In this document: piece by piece, positions 8,030 to 17,000 of the stretch
Layout: each line of letters starts with the position of its first letter
How positions within the stretch are numbered: the first letter of the stretch is position 1
NCBI GenBank assembly: GCA_035647615.1
Contig: DASRND010000033.1
Span: forward strand, 1-54,192
Source of the DNA: Bacteroidales bacterium
Lineage (GTDB): Bacteria > Bacteroidota > Bacteroidia > Bacteroidales > 4484-276
Length of the DNA: 54,192 nucleotides
Reading direction: 5' to 3'
The notes under the pieces: generated by a model
The model's database searches: none
Told to the model about the DNA's origin: nothing
What the model saw: only the letters and a program-made list of their open reading frames with translations
Program-made: the position numbers and the translations under genes

Positions 8030-9253
8030 ATGAAAAAATTCTTAATAATTGCAATTTCCTTACTCCTGGGAAGCGCAGGGATGGCTTGCACCACGGCTGT
8101 AATTTCCGGGAAATACACGGCAGACGGCCGTCCGATGATCTGGAAGTTGAGAGATTCCGACTATTTCAAAAACAAGATGATGTACTTTGATGATGGCAAA
8201 TACGCCTACATCGGACTTGTAAATTCGGAAGATGTGGAAGGAGAGCAAGTGTGGGGCGGAGCCAATGCGACAGGCTTTTCGATCATGAACAGCGCTTCGT
8301 TTAATGTGAATCTCGCCGACACGACCTCGGAAAAAGATTTGGAAGGCTACTTTATGAAGCAGGCACTTCAGGCGTGTGCCACACTTGCCGACTTCGAGCA
8401 ACTCCTCACCAACCGCCCGAAACCCATGGGACTGGCAGCCCATTTTGGCGTGATCGATGCAAAAGGCGGGGCGGCTTTTTATGAAGTCAACAATTACACC
8501 TTTACAAAATTCGATGCCAACAACGGTGCTGAAGCGCCGAATGGCTATATCCTCCGCACAAATTTCTCGTTTACCGGCAAAAAAGATGTGGGTTATGGAT
8601 TTATCCGGTTTCAGACCGCTCAGGATATTTTCTATCAAGCCGAGTCGATGGGGCAATTGAATTATCAGACAGTCATTCAGGATTTTTCGAGATGTTTCAA
8701 GCATGCTGTGCTGAATAAAGATTTCGAGGAGGAGTTTAAAAACATTCCGGAGGGGAAACATTTTATTAATTCCGACGATTTAATAACGCGCCACGGATCC
8801 TCTTCAGCAATATTAATCCAGGGTGTAAAACTTGGTGAACCCGCCGATTTGACTACAATTTGGACAACGGTTGGTTTCCCGAATACCTGCATCGCGCTGC
8901 CTGTGTGGGTCGGTGGCGGGAAAAGCTTACCCTACATGTTGGTTGCAGACACATCGGGCAATGCCCCGCTAAATGAAATGGCGCTGCAGCTCAAAAAGCA
9001 GTGTTATCCGATCAAACGATCGTCGGGGTACAAATACCTGCAGATGTCGAAACTCATCAATGCCGAAAAAACAGGGATTGTTCAGAAGATAGAAATAGCT
9101 GAAAAAGCTATTTTTATTAAAACCGAAGAACAGCTTAATAAATGGAGAAACGGAGACGCCGGCCAAAAAGACATTGCAGCTTTCTATGCGTGGCTTGACG
9201 ATTTCGTTGGTAAAACGTATTTTGATGAATTTGGAATCGACTACAGAAACTAA
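8030..9253 (+). CDS. C45-type Ntn-hydrolase (acyl-CoA:6-APA acyltransferase-like), secreted
   Basis: A 407-residue protein with a signal-like hydrophobic N-terminus ending GSAGMAC. The CTTAV that follows fits an N-terminal-nucleophile hydrolase in which Cys20 becomes the catalytic N-terminus after cleavage. The WKLRDSD and WGGANATGFSIMNSA segments match the C45/linear amide hydrolase superfamily (penicillin V acylase and 6-aminopenicillanic acid acyltransferase relatives). It probably cleaves an amide bond in the periplasm, with unknown substrate. It ends 10 bp before the next gene, so the two are likely transcribed together. Confidence 0.8.
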   Translation: MKKFLIIAISLLLGSAGMACTTAVISGKYTADGRPMIWKLRDSDYFKNKMMYFDDGKYAYIGLVNSEDVEGEQVWGGANATGFSIMNSASFNVNLADTTSEKDLEGYFMKQALQACATLADFEQLLTNRPKPMGLAAHFGVIDAKGGAAFYEVNNYTFTKFDANNGAEAPNGYILRTNFSFTGKKDVGYGFIRFQTAQDIFYQAESMGQLNYQTVIQDFSRCFKHAVLNKDFEEEFKNIPEGKHFINSDDLITRHGSSSAILIQGVKLGEPADLTTIWTTVGFPNTCIALPVWVGGGKSLPYMLVADTSGNAPLNEMALQLKKQCYPIKRSSGYKYLQMSKLINAEKTGIVQKIEIAEKAIFIKTEEQLNKWRNGDAGQKDIAAFYAWLDDFVGKTYFDEFGIDYRN

Positions 9254-9263
9254 TATTTATACT

Positions 9264-10442
9264 ATGAAAAACTTATCATTGCTATTACTGATTTTCACAT
9301 TTGCTATTACAGCGTGTCAAAACGAAACCAAAAACAAAGTAGAAAACACGAACACATCCACGTTTATAAAAGTAGGCGTCTTCGACAAAAATGGCGACAG
9401 CCCGGATTGTATAACGGATGCCCTGGAAGCATTAAAAATTGACAAAGAGATCGAACCCCGCGTCGTTTCGGCAGCCGAAATTATGCTGGGAGATGCGGAT
9501 GATATCGACGTATTCCTGTTCCCGGGTGGCAGCGGCAGAAGCGAAACCGGCAGCCTGGGAGAATTGGGTCAGCAAAAAGTTATTGAGCTGGTAAAAACAC
9601 AAGGCAAAGGTGTGGTCGGGATTTGTGCCGGTGCATATATTCTAACGGAGACGCCTGATTATCCTTCATTGGCGCTGAGTGGCGGCGAAGCAATCGACAT
9701 AGAGCACGACAACCGCGGACATGGTTTGGTGAAATTTTCGGTTACAGAGGCCGGCAAAAAGATTTTCCCTGAGCTTACGAATCAGGAAATTTATTTCTCG
9801 CAGTATTACGAAGGCCCTGTGCTGATTCCTGCTAAAGATTCCCAATATAAATACGAATCGTTGGCCACCATGCTGAGCGATGTGCACACTGTGGAAGGCG
9901 CGCCGGCAAACATGACCAACAACCGTCCGTTTATAATTATCACTGATGTTGAAAAGGGAAAGACAGCTTCGGTTGTCGGGCATCCGGAAAATACGCCGGG
10001 TATGCGCTGGATAGTGCCGCGCCTGGTAAGAGTTGTGGCCGGAAAGGAGCTTGTTTCGTACAATGAAAACGTTGTGCGTCCGGAGATATATACAAAGGAA
10101 ATTCTATTTACGGAAGAGTTAAGCAAACACCAGCGGACGGCCTACAACAACCTGATTAAATCCAAAGAAGAAAAGCTGAAAGCGATGCAGGATATCGTTG
10201 ATATGAGTTCCTGGTCGGCCAAAAAATGGATACCGCCCATGATGCGGGACAATGATTTTGATGTACGGTTATTAGCAGCCAAACTTACGGTATATCTGGA
10301 AAGAACCGATGCAATAAACGATTTGAAAGCTGCTGTGAAGAACGAATCAAACCTGGAAAACAAACGGCTACTGCAGGAGCAGCTTCAGTTGTTGGAGAAT
10401 ATGTTGGGTAGGAAACTATTGATACCCGGTCAAAAACAATAG
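9264..10442 (+). CDS. BPL_N-domain (class I GATase-like) lipoprotein
   Basis: A 392-residue predicted lipoprotein (signal LLIFTFAITAC) with a class I glutamine-amidotransferase-like domain of the BPL_N type. FLFPGGSGR is followed by the nucleophile-elbow sequence VGICAGAY, so a reactive cysteine is kept. The C-terminal third is helical and charged, like an Armadillo or HEAT-type extension. The frame is open from 9174 but overlaps the preceding gene. ATG 9264, 11 bp after its stop codon, gives a perfect lipoprotein signal and is preferred. The function of exported BPL_N proteins is not established. Confidence 0.83.
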   Translation: MKNLSLLLLIFTFAITACQNETKNKVENTNTSTFIKVGVFDKNGDSPDCITDALEALKIDKEIEPRVVSAAEIMLGDADDIDVFLFPGGSGRSETGSLGELGQQKVIELVKTQGKGVVGICAGAYILTETPDYPSLALSGGEAIDIEHDNRGHGLVKFSVTEAGKKIFPELTNQEIYFSQYYEGPVLIPAKDSQYKYESLATMLSDVHTVEGAPANMTNNRPFIIITDVEKGKTASVVGHPENTPGMRWIVPRLVRVVAGKELVSYNENVVRPEIYTKEILFTEELSKHQRTAYNNLIKSKEEKLKAMQDIVDMSSWSAKKWIPPMMRDNDFDVRLLAAKLTVYLERTDAINDLKAAVKNESNLENKRLLQEQLQLLENMLGRKLLIPGQKQ

Positions 10443-10585
10443 ATTCTTCGCTGCGCTCAGAAAGACACTGGTTGGCGATGAATTGGGGGGGAGGGTTTAG
10501 CTGGCGGCGAAGCCGCCAGCTAAACCCTCCCAAGAATCCTAACAACCTGTCATTCTGAGCAAAACGCAGTGGAGCGAAGAATCTA
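10438..10585. repeat. MITE-like palindromic element, copy A
   Basis: The ends are imperfect inverted repeats beginning ATAGATTCTTCGCT on the left and ending AGCGAAGAATCTAT on the right. The inner part is a near-perfect hairpin with 20-bp arms (10489-10531; loop GAA) built on TTTAGCTGGCGGC. It overlaps the last bases of the BPL_N gene and supplies its stop codon region. A related element with the same ends lies at 34766-35118. No transposase is present. Confidence 0.8.
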
Positions 10586-10636
10586 TTTATGGAAATAATT
10601 AATAAACTCAAAATTTGCATTTTTAAACAAAAATAG

Positions 10637-11569
10637 ATGTCAACACATAAAAATCAAAACCTGGCTTACATCGGATTGATATTGATAACCATGATCGTTG
10701 GGTTATCATTCATTTTTGTAAAAATAGCGTTGCGATATTCCGGCGCCATGGACTTGCTGGCACATCGTTTTACGGCCGCAGTCCTCTCCATCGCACTCTT
10801 GTGGATTTTTGGTTTCGTCAAGCTACCCCGTTTTAGTTTCAAAAAGGCCAGGTGGTTATTGTTACTTTCGTTGTTCTATCCACTGCTGTTTTTTGCGTTA
10901 CAGACTTTCGGATTACAGCACAGCACTGCATCAGAAGCAGGAATTATTTTTGCCACAACGCCGATTATCACACTCATTGCAGCCAGTTTTTTTCTTAAAG
11001 AGAAAACCACATTAATACAAAAAATCGGGATCGTATTGTCGATTGCCGGAATTCTGTACATCATCTATTTCACCGGAGAGATTTCCGGCAGCACTACCCT
11101 CAAAGGCTTGTTGCTGCTCATGTTGTCTGTATTAGTGCTGGTGGTATATTACGTTTTAGGGAAAGTGATTAGTGCTCGTTTTTCTGCCATGGAGATTACC
11201 GTGTGGATGACAATGCTCGCGTTCGTTGTATTCAACGGCTTTAGCATTGCAAGTCATGTCCAAAGCCACACGTTGAGCCAGTTTTTTGACCCATTGGTTC
11301 ACACCGAATTCGTTTGGGCGGTATTGTATCTGGGCGTGCTCTCCTCCATGCTCACGGCCGTTCTCACCAATTTCGCTTTGACGCAGGTTCCCGCTTCACA
11401 GATAGCGGTGTTCAACAACCTCAGCCCGCTGGTTTCTATCGCCGGAGGCATCCTCATTCTTGGTGAAAAACTTTTCACTTATCATATTATTGGTGGCTTA
11501 ATGGTTTTGGCAGGCGTGGCAATGACCGTGTTTTTTAAATATCAGAATAAGGCAAAGAAGCAACTTTAA
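10637..11569 (+). CDS. EamA/DMT-family transporter
   Basis: A 310-residue integral membrane protein with ten predicted hydrophobic helices arranged as two EamA halves (about 8-145 and 155-300). GLSFIFVKIAL in helix 1, the ASEAGIIFATTPIITLI segment in the first half and NLSPLVSIAGGILILGE in the second are typical of drug/metabolite transporters that export small metabolites. It lies just after a MITE-like element and 34 bp before the Ada-like gene. The substrate is not predictable. Confidence 0.9.
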   Translation: MSTHKNQNLAYIGLILITMIVGLSFIFVKIALRYSGAMDLLAHRFTAAVLSIALLWIFGFVKLPRFSFKKARWLLLLSLFYPLLFFALQTFGLQHSTASEAGIIFATTPIITLIAASFFLKEKTTLIQKIGIVLSIAGILYIIYFTGEISGSTTLKGLLLLMLSVLVLVVYYVLGKVISARFSAMEITVWMTMLAFVVFNGFSIASHVQSHTLSQFFDPLVHTEFVWAVLYLGVLSSMLTAVLTNFALTQVPASQIAVFNNLSPLVSIAGGILILGEKLFTYHIIGGLMVLAGVAMTVFFKYQNKAKKQL

Positions 11570-11603
11570 CTTGCGAAGAAAGCATTTATAAATATTGGTT
11601 TTA

Positions 11604-12449
11604 ATGAACGAAAAAGAATACAGCGATTATAGCTGGATAGCAGAAGTTATCGAATACCTTCAGCAAAACTTCCGTGAGCAACCATCGCTTGAAGCAGTTG
11701 CGAAAAAAGTACATTTGAGCCTTTCTGATTTTCAAAAGCTTTTTATCGATTGGGCAGGCGTCAGCGCCGAAAGGTTCATGGAATATATAAGCGTTCATCG
11801 TGCAAAACAAATTCTGAACCTAGCACAACCCACATTATTTGAAACCCCACCCAAAACAGGACTTTCAGGAACTGCAAAATCGCACGACTCATTTGTAGAA
11901 ATCGAGCGGATGACTCCCGAAGATTATGAAAATAAAGGAGAACATCTTTCCATAAATTACAGTTATCACGAAACCTTATTTGGTAGAATCCTGGTGGCTT
12001 CCACCCACAAAGGCATCTGTTATCTGGCGTTTTCGGACGATGACCAGATTGCTTTTGCAGATTTGAAAAAACGTTTCTCAAAAGCCACCTTCACCCAACA
12101 AATAGACGACATTCAGCAAAATGCTTTGCAGATTTTTACCCATGATTGGAGCGGGATTAATAAAATAAAACTCCACCTGAAAGGAACAGAATTTCAGCTA
12201 ATAGTGTGGGAAGCACTTTTAAAAATTCCAATGGGAAGCTTAACAACCTACGGAAGTATAGCAGAAACCATCCAAAAGCCAAAAGCTGCACGAGCCGTCG
12301 GAACTGCTATCGGAACCAATCCCATCGCCTACTTAATTCCTTGTCATCGGGTCATCCAATCATCCGGCGCATTTGGCGGCTACATGTGGGGAACTACCCG
12401 AAAAGCCGCCGTGATTGGCTGGGAACAGTCGGCGATTCTCAGTCGGTAG
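11604..12449 (+). CDS. AraC-type HTH plus O6-methylguanine-DNA methyltransferase fusion (Ada-like)
   Basis: A two-domain 281-residue protein. Residues 10-75 form an AraC-type helix-turn-helix (EAVAKKVHLSLSDFQKLF, then the RFMEYISVHRAKQIL helix). Residues 115-280 form the methyltransferase, with acceptor Cys247 in the PCHR motif (246-249) and the preceding AVGTAIGTNP loop. It repairs O6-alkylguanine by transferring the alkyl group to itself. The N-terminal Cys4 phosphotriester domain of full Ada is missing, so it is the shorter Bacteroidota arrangement. A TTG at 11595 is in frame, but ATG 11604 is preferred. Confidence 0.92.
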   Translation: MNEKEYSDYSWIAEVIEYLQQNFREQPSLEAVAKKVHLSLSDFQKLFIDWAGVSAERFMEYISVHRAKQILNLAQPTLFETPPKTGLSGTAKSHDSFVEIERMTPEDYENKGEHLSINYSYHETLFGRILVASTHKGICYLAFSDDDQIAFADLKKRFSKATFTQQIDDIQQNALQIFTHDWSGINKIKLHLKGTEFQLIVWEALLKIPMGSLTTYGSIAETIQKPKAARAVGTAIGTNPIAYLIPCHRVIQSSGAFGGYMWGTTRKAAVIGWEQSAILSR

Positions 12450-12594
12450 TTAGCGTCCGGCAACCATTATCGTAAGGGATGGCAACGCTGATTAACTTTG
12501 CGCCATGTATCAATCCCCCGCGCCCTGCCCCTTGCTAAATCGCAATAAGGAATCAATCCACATTGGCTGCGTAAATGTGCTTTTGAAAAGAGTA

Positions 12595-12623
12595 TTGAAG
12601 AAATAAACGAAATGTTACATTTG
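12595..12623 (+). promoter_or_regulatory. Bacteroidota promoter for the FRG-domain gene
   Basis: A -33 TTG at 12595-12597 and a -7 TACATTTG at 12616-12623 with an 18-bp spacer match the Bacteroidota consensus (TTTG and TAnnTTTG). The predicted start of transcription is about 12630, 36 bp before the preferred ATG. Confidence 0.6.
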
Positions 12624-12665
12624 CACAGACGTTAGTGTTTATTGAAAATAACGAATTTAGATAAT

Positions 12666-13577
12666 ATGTCAAATGTCATTCTTGTAAAAAGCGTATCTGA
12701 ATTTATTCAAAATATTTTTGAACTAAATAAAATTGCAATAGACTCAAATTCACCTTCTGTAAGCAGTATTAATTTTTATAGGGGGCAATCAAATTTCGAA
12801 TGGGAATTGGAACCTAAACTATACAGAGAAAACTTATTAAATAAAGAAAGCGTATTAATTGCCGAATTTTTAAGAATTGCTCCAAATCATTTTGAAAACT
12901 TGACTTATTTTGACAAGCTCGTAAAAATGCAGCATTATGGTCTACCAACAAGACTATTGGACACAACTCGAAATCCACTTGTAGCTTTATTCTTTGCATG
13001 TTATGACACAAATCAAAAAAAACAAGATGGCTCTGTTTATTTTTTCCCCCAACTTCCGGTATTAAATCAGAATACTAGTTTTATTTCACTATTAATGAAA
13101 TATGCTTTCGAATACTCAGGAATATCATTGGACATTGCGGAGTTTACTAAAGATGTTTTGAATGATAAAAAAATATTTTCCTCGCACACTCTAAAATATA
13201 AAACAACTGATGATGTACTTCATACTTTGTGTAAAGTTAGGTATTATGCAGTTTTACCAACTTTAAATAATCCTAGAATATACAATCAAGATGGTGCTTT
13301 TTTACTATTTGGAATGAAAATCAAAAAAATTACAAAAAGTACAAATCCCGGAAATCTAAATAAATTATACTACGACTTTGACCCAATTAAATTCAATAAT
13401 GATTTAGAAAAGTTTTGGAAAAACTCAAAAATATTTAGGATTCCAGCATCATTTAAAGAATTAGTTTTAGGTGAATTAGGTTCTATAGGAATAAGTAGAA
13501 ATAAAATGTTTCCAGAATTAGAATATCAAGCTGAATTTATTACAAATATGATATTAAAAGAAAACAACAAACACTAA
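12666..13577 (+). CDS. FRG-domain protein (AT-rich)
   Basis: A 303-residue soluble protein with an FRG domain named for its Phe-Arg-Gly motif. INFYRGQSNFEWELEPKLYRE lies near 39-59 and the companion motif MQHYGLPTRLLDTTRNPLVALFFA near 90-113. FRG domains occur in many mobile, defence or toxin-like genes, but their biochemistry is not settled. The gene is strongly AT-rich against its GC-richer neighbours, stands alone with its own promoter, and is flanked by TTAGTGTTT and AAACACTAA (12631-12639, 13569-13577). These are signs of transfer. An upstream TTG at 12642 is in frame, but ATG 12666 is the better start. Confidence 0.85.
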   Translation: MSNVILVKSVSEFIQNIFELNKIAIDSNSPSVSSINFYRGQSNFEWELEPKLYRENLLNKESVLIAEFLRIAPNHFENLTYFDKLVKMQHYGLPTRLLDTTRNPLVALFFACYDTNQKKQDGSVYFFPQLPVLNQNTSFISLLMKYAFEYSGISLDIAEFTKDVLNDKKIFSSHTLKYKTTDDVLHTLCKVRYYAVLPTLNNPRIYNQDGAFLLFGMKIKKITKSTNPGNLNKLYYDFDPIKFNNDLEKFWKNSKIFRIPASFKELVLGELGSIGISRNKMFPELEYQAEFITNMILKENNKH

Positions 13578-14029
13578 TTAAGGCGATAAAAATGGCGGGT
13601 GAGACACATACTTTGTGGTTTTATCACTCGCACGTTCATTTGTGTTGGTTTACAGAAACGAAACACACAAGCCGCTACATTTCATAGCCTCGAACCGTTG
13701 CAGCAAACTTTTAAATCCCTCACGAAAGCAAGAATAACAAGCCCTGATTCAGCAAGGGCATTTCAATAGCCGGAATCATAATCGATCAAAAAAACAGCCA
13801 ACAGCCTGTAAAAATAACCCGGAAGAGGGCTTCGACAAGCTGGCTTCGACACGGTGGCTGAGCTGGCTTCGACAAGCTCAGCCACCGTGTCGAAGCCACC
13901 ACAGCCACCAAAGCCTCGTCCGAACATCACATCATAATTTAACTGCTTAATATTAGCTTCTCGCGCATTGCTCTTTGCGCCTTGCTCTCTGCGCCCTGCG
14001 CCATGCGCCCCGCGCCTCGCGCTCCGCTT
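13578..14029. other. Intergenic region with a long perfect palindrome
   Basis: No gene is seen. A GGCGGGTGA to TCACTCGC imperfect hairpin follows the FRG gene (about 13591-13635) and may end its transcript. A perfect 23-bp inverted repeat follows at 13842-13897. The stretch 13960-14030 is a low-complexity run of CTTGCGCC/CCTCGCG words. Confidence 0.6.
13842..13897. repeat. Perfect 23-bp inverted repeat (10-bp loop), dispersed repeat family
   Basis: Arms 13842-13864 and 13875-13897 are exactly complementary. They are built from the GGCTTCGACAAGCTCAGCC word family that is scattered in this genome. The 23-bp stretch 13865-13887 occurs again exactly inside the coding sequence at 40623-40645. Confidence 0.85.
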
Positions 14030-17000
14030 CTACCGCTCTTCCACCTTCACCCTTATTCCTTCCGAATGTGCCGAAAACTCCGGGGCATACATACATTGCA
14101 GGGTGGTGATGCCATTGCTGAAATCGCCGCGTAGGGTTGCTATCAGCGGATATTCAAAAACGTAAGTTCCTTTGGGCAGCGCGTCAAAGAAGAAATCAAC
14201 GACTACATCGGTGGTGGTTTCGTAATAGCCCAGGCCGCTGCTGTATTTGTAATGCGACAACACATTGATGGGTTCGAAAGCCGATGCCCGCATGTCGCGC
14301 AGATGCACATACTCCAGGTCGCGGTCGGTGCGCATGATGATTCTCACCATTAGTTTGTCGCCCACCATCAGCTTTTCGCCATCCGTTACCGGAACAATCA
14401 CGCGTCCGGTTGTGGGGGAGTCGCGCTCCACAAAGAGTTTTTTCTCCACTTGCAGCGGCGTGGCGGCGGCGGTAATTTTATCGAGGTCTTCAAAATATTG
14501 CCAATACATCGCTCCCCAGGCTATCCCTTCGTCGGGTTTGGCAACGGTAACCTGCGCCTGTGCGGGCGTAATCTCCTCCGCATTCCAGACGGTTGCAAAA
14601 TATCCGGTGCCGGCTTCCACTTTGCCCATTTGCTGTGCAGAGAGTTCTTTGCCGCCAACTTCAATATTTACAAGCGCACTATTTTGCAGCAGGTTGGTGC
14701 CGCGTCCAAGCAGCGCATAAATAGCCTCGGTAGTTGCGCGCGACGACTCCCACGCCTGCACCTGTTTTTGGCGCAGCAGCCATATTTTCATCTGCTCCAC
14801 AGCGGCGCTGTCACGGGCAACTTCATCAAAAGCCTCTATCATCATCGCCTGCGTCTCCACCGGCGCCTGATACCAATAATATCCCGGCTCCGTGCGCCAG
14901 TACATGCCCAGCTCTTCGCTGTGCAGCGCCCGCTCGCGCAGCGACTTGATGATAAGCTGCGCCACCTGCTCTTTGCCTGAGCGTTGCAGTGCTACCGCCA
15001 ACATGCCCTGCAAATAATTATTTTGCTCCGGCCAATATTTGGCAGCTTGTTCCAGATAAAAATTTCTGGCTCCTTCCTGCGACGGATTTATCATGATGTG
15101 GTTGAAGAAACTCCGTGCATAAAGGTATTGGATGATCACCGGCGAAAGATGATTTGTTGTCAAATCTGCCTTTTCCTGTTTTTTTAGTTTAATAAAATCA
15201 TCCTGCATTTCGCCATCGAGATAACGGACGGCCTTATTCATCATGCCGCGCAGGTTGTTGTCGGCGATGGCATCTTTTATCCCGAGTTGGTCGAGTTTGC
15301 CGGCTCCCTGCACAATCATCTGCGTGATGTAGCGGCTGGGGCGCATGCTGTTCATCCAGCCAAAGCCGCCTTCGGGTTTCTGAAACTCCTGCATCTTGCG
15401 GATGGAATGTTGCAGGCGGTATTGCATATTATTAATATCAAAAAGCAGGGCGATGCGCTGTTTGCGTTCTTTCTCGTTGCGCGCCTGCAGCACCCACGGC
15501 GTTTGCTGCAGCACCACCTCTTTGAGGTGCTGATTCTTTTCGAGCGCCGACAGGAAAGCCTCCGGCGAGCTGTTTTTCCATTCGTCAAACACCCGTTTTA
15601 TCTCCGGATTTTTGTTAGAAATATCAAATGCGATGCTGTTGGCAAACCATGCCGAGAACCAGGCGACGGCGTTGTCGTAGGCCGGCTCGCTGATAACGGG
15701 CAGCGCCTGCACGGCATACCAGGCCGGGTTGGAACTGAATTCCAGCGTAAGCTGATAGTTTTCAAGCGTGGTGCTTTTGTCGGCTTTCGCCAAATGATCA
15801 AACGAAAACCTACGCGTCTGCTTGCCGCCCACGGGCATGGGCATCGCCTCCGTAACCAACTTGCGGTTGGTAACCACCGGTACCAGGCGCTCTTCGCCAT
15901 CGGTGTAGTTGCCGGCAACAGCTTTGATGCGATAGGTTACCATGCTCAATCCTTTCGGTACGGCCATCTTCCATTGCAGCGGCCGGCTTTCGGAAGCGGC
16001 TACTGAGAAATTCTGGACAGAAGCATCCAGAAGCAATCGCGACGTCACCGGTTTTTCCGTAAGGGCATCTATAAATTCCAGCGATACGACGCCAGCAAGT
16101 TTCTCGTCGGAGAGGTTGGTTACTTTGGCAGCAAAATACAAAGTGTCGCCTTGGCGGAAAAAGCGCGGTGCATTGGCGACCAGCATCATCTTTTTGGCAG
16201 CAGTAAACTCCTGCTGCAACATTCCCGTCATCAAATCTTTGGTATGTGCCAGCGCCTGAAACTTCCAGCGTGTGAACGATTCGGGCAGCGTAAACTCAAT
16301 CACCACATCGCCCTGTTCGTTGGTTTTGAGCTGTGGATAAAAGAAAGCTGTTTCGTTAAAATCGCGCCGCAACTGCACGTCCTGCAAATCCATCGATGGC
16401 GACTGAGACGCGGGAGGCACAGGAATCGTCTCCTCCATCTCTTCGGCGGGGCTTTCCTCTGCATCAATCATTTCGTTTTTTACCTGCCCATTGGCCATCG
16501 TTCGATCCTTAGAGAACATTATGTCACCCCCCCGATAATAACTGTCAAAACCAAACCAATTGAGCCGGTCATAATTTTGGAAATAATAGGCCACCGATCC
16601 GCCCTGGCCTGTGTATAACTGGTTGGCTTGCGCAATGCCAAAACCATTTGCAGCTCCCCATGCTTCCATGCGGTTGTTGGGATTGTAAAGATCAAAATTC
16701 CACTGGTGCGGAACAAAAGCATCCAACGAAGCATCGTAGATCGAAGCAAGCATTTCGGCAGCCATTTTGTCGCCATTTTTGTTGCGGATGGTCACCGTCC
16801 ATTTCTCTTTGCTGCCGGGCACCAGCGTGCTGCGCATGGTTTCGAAAGCAAAGTCGAGCTGCTTGTTGGTGTAGGGAACTTCTATCACCACCGAGTTGCG
16901 GTAGAGATGATTGTCGATGACATAAATGTATTGAAAGGTAAAATTCCCGCGGTATGCTGATTTGATCGGAATTTCTATCAACTGTTGGTTGTTACTAATC

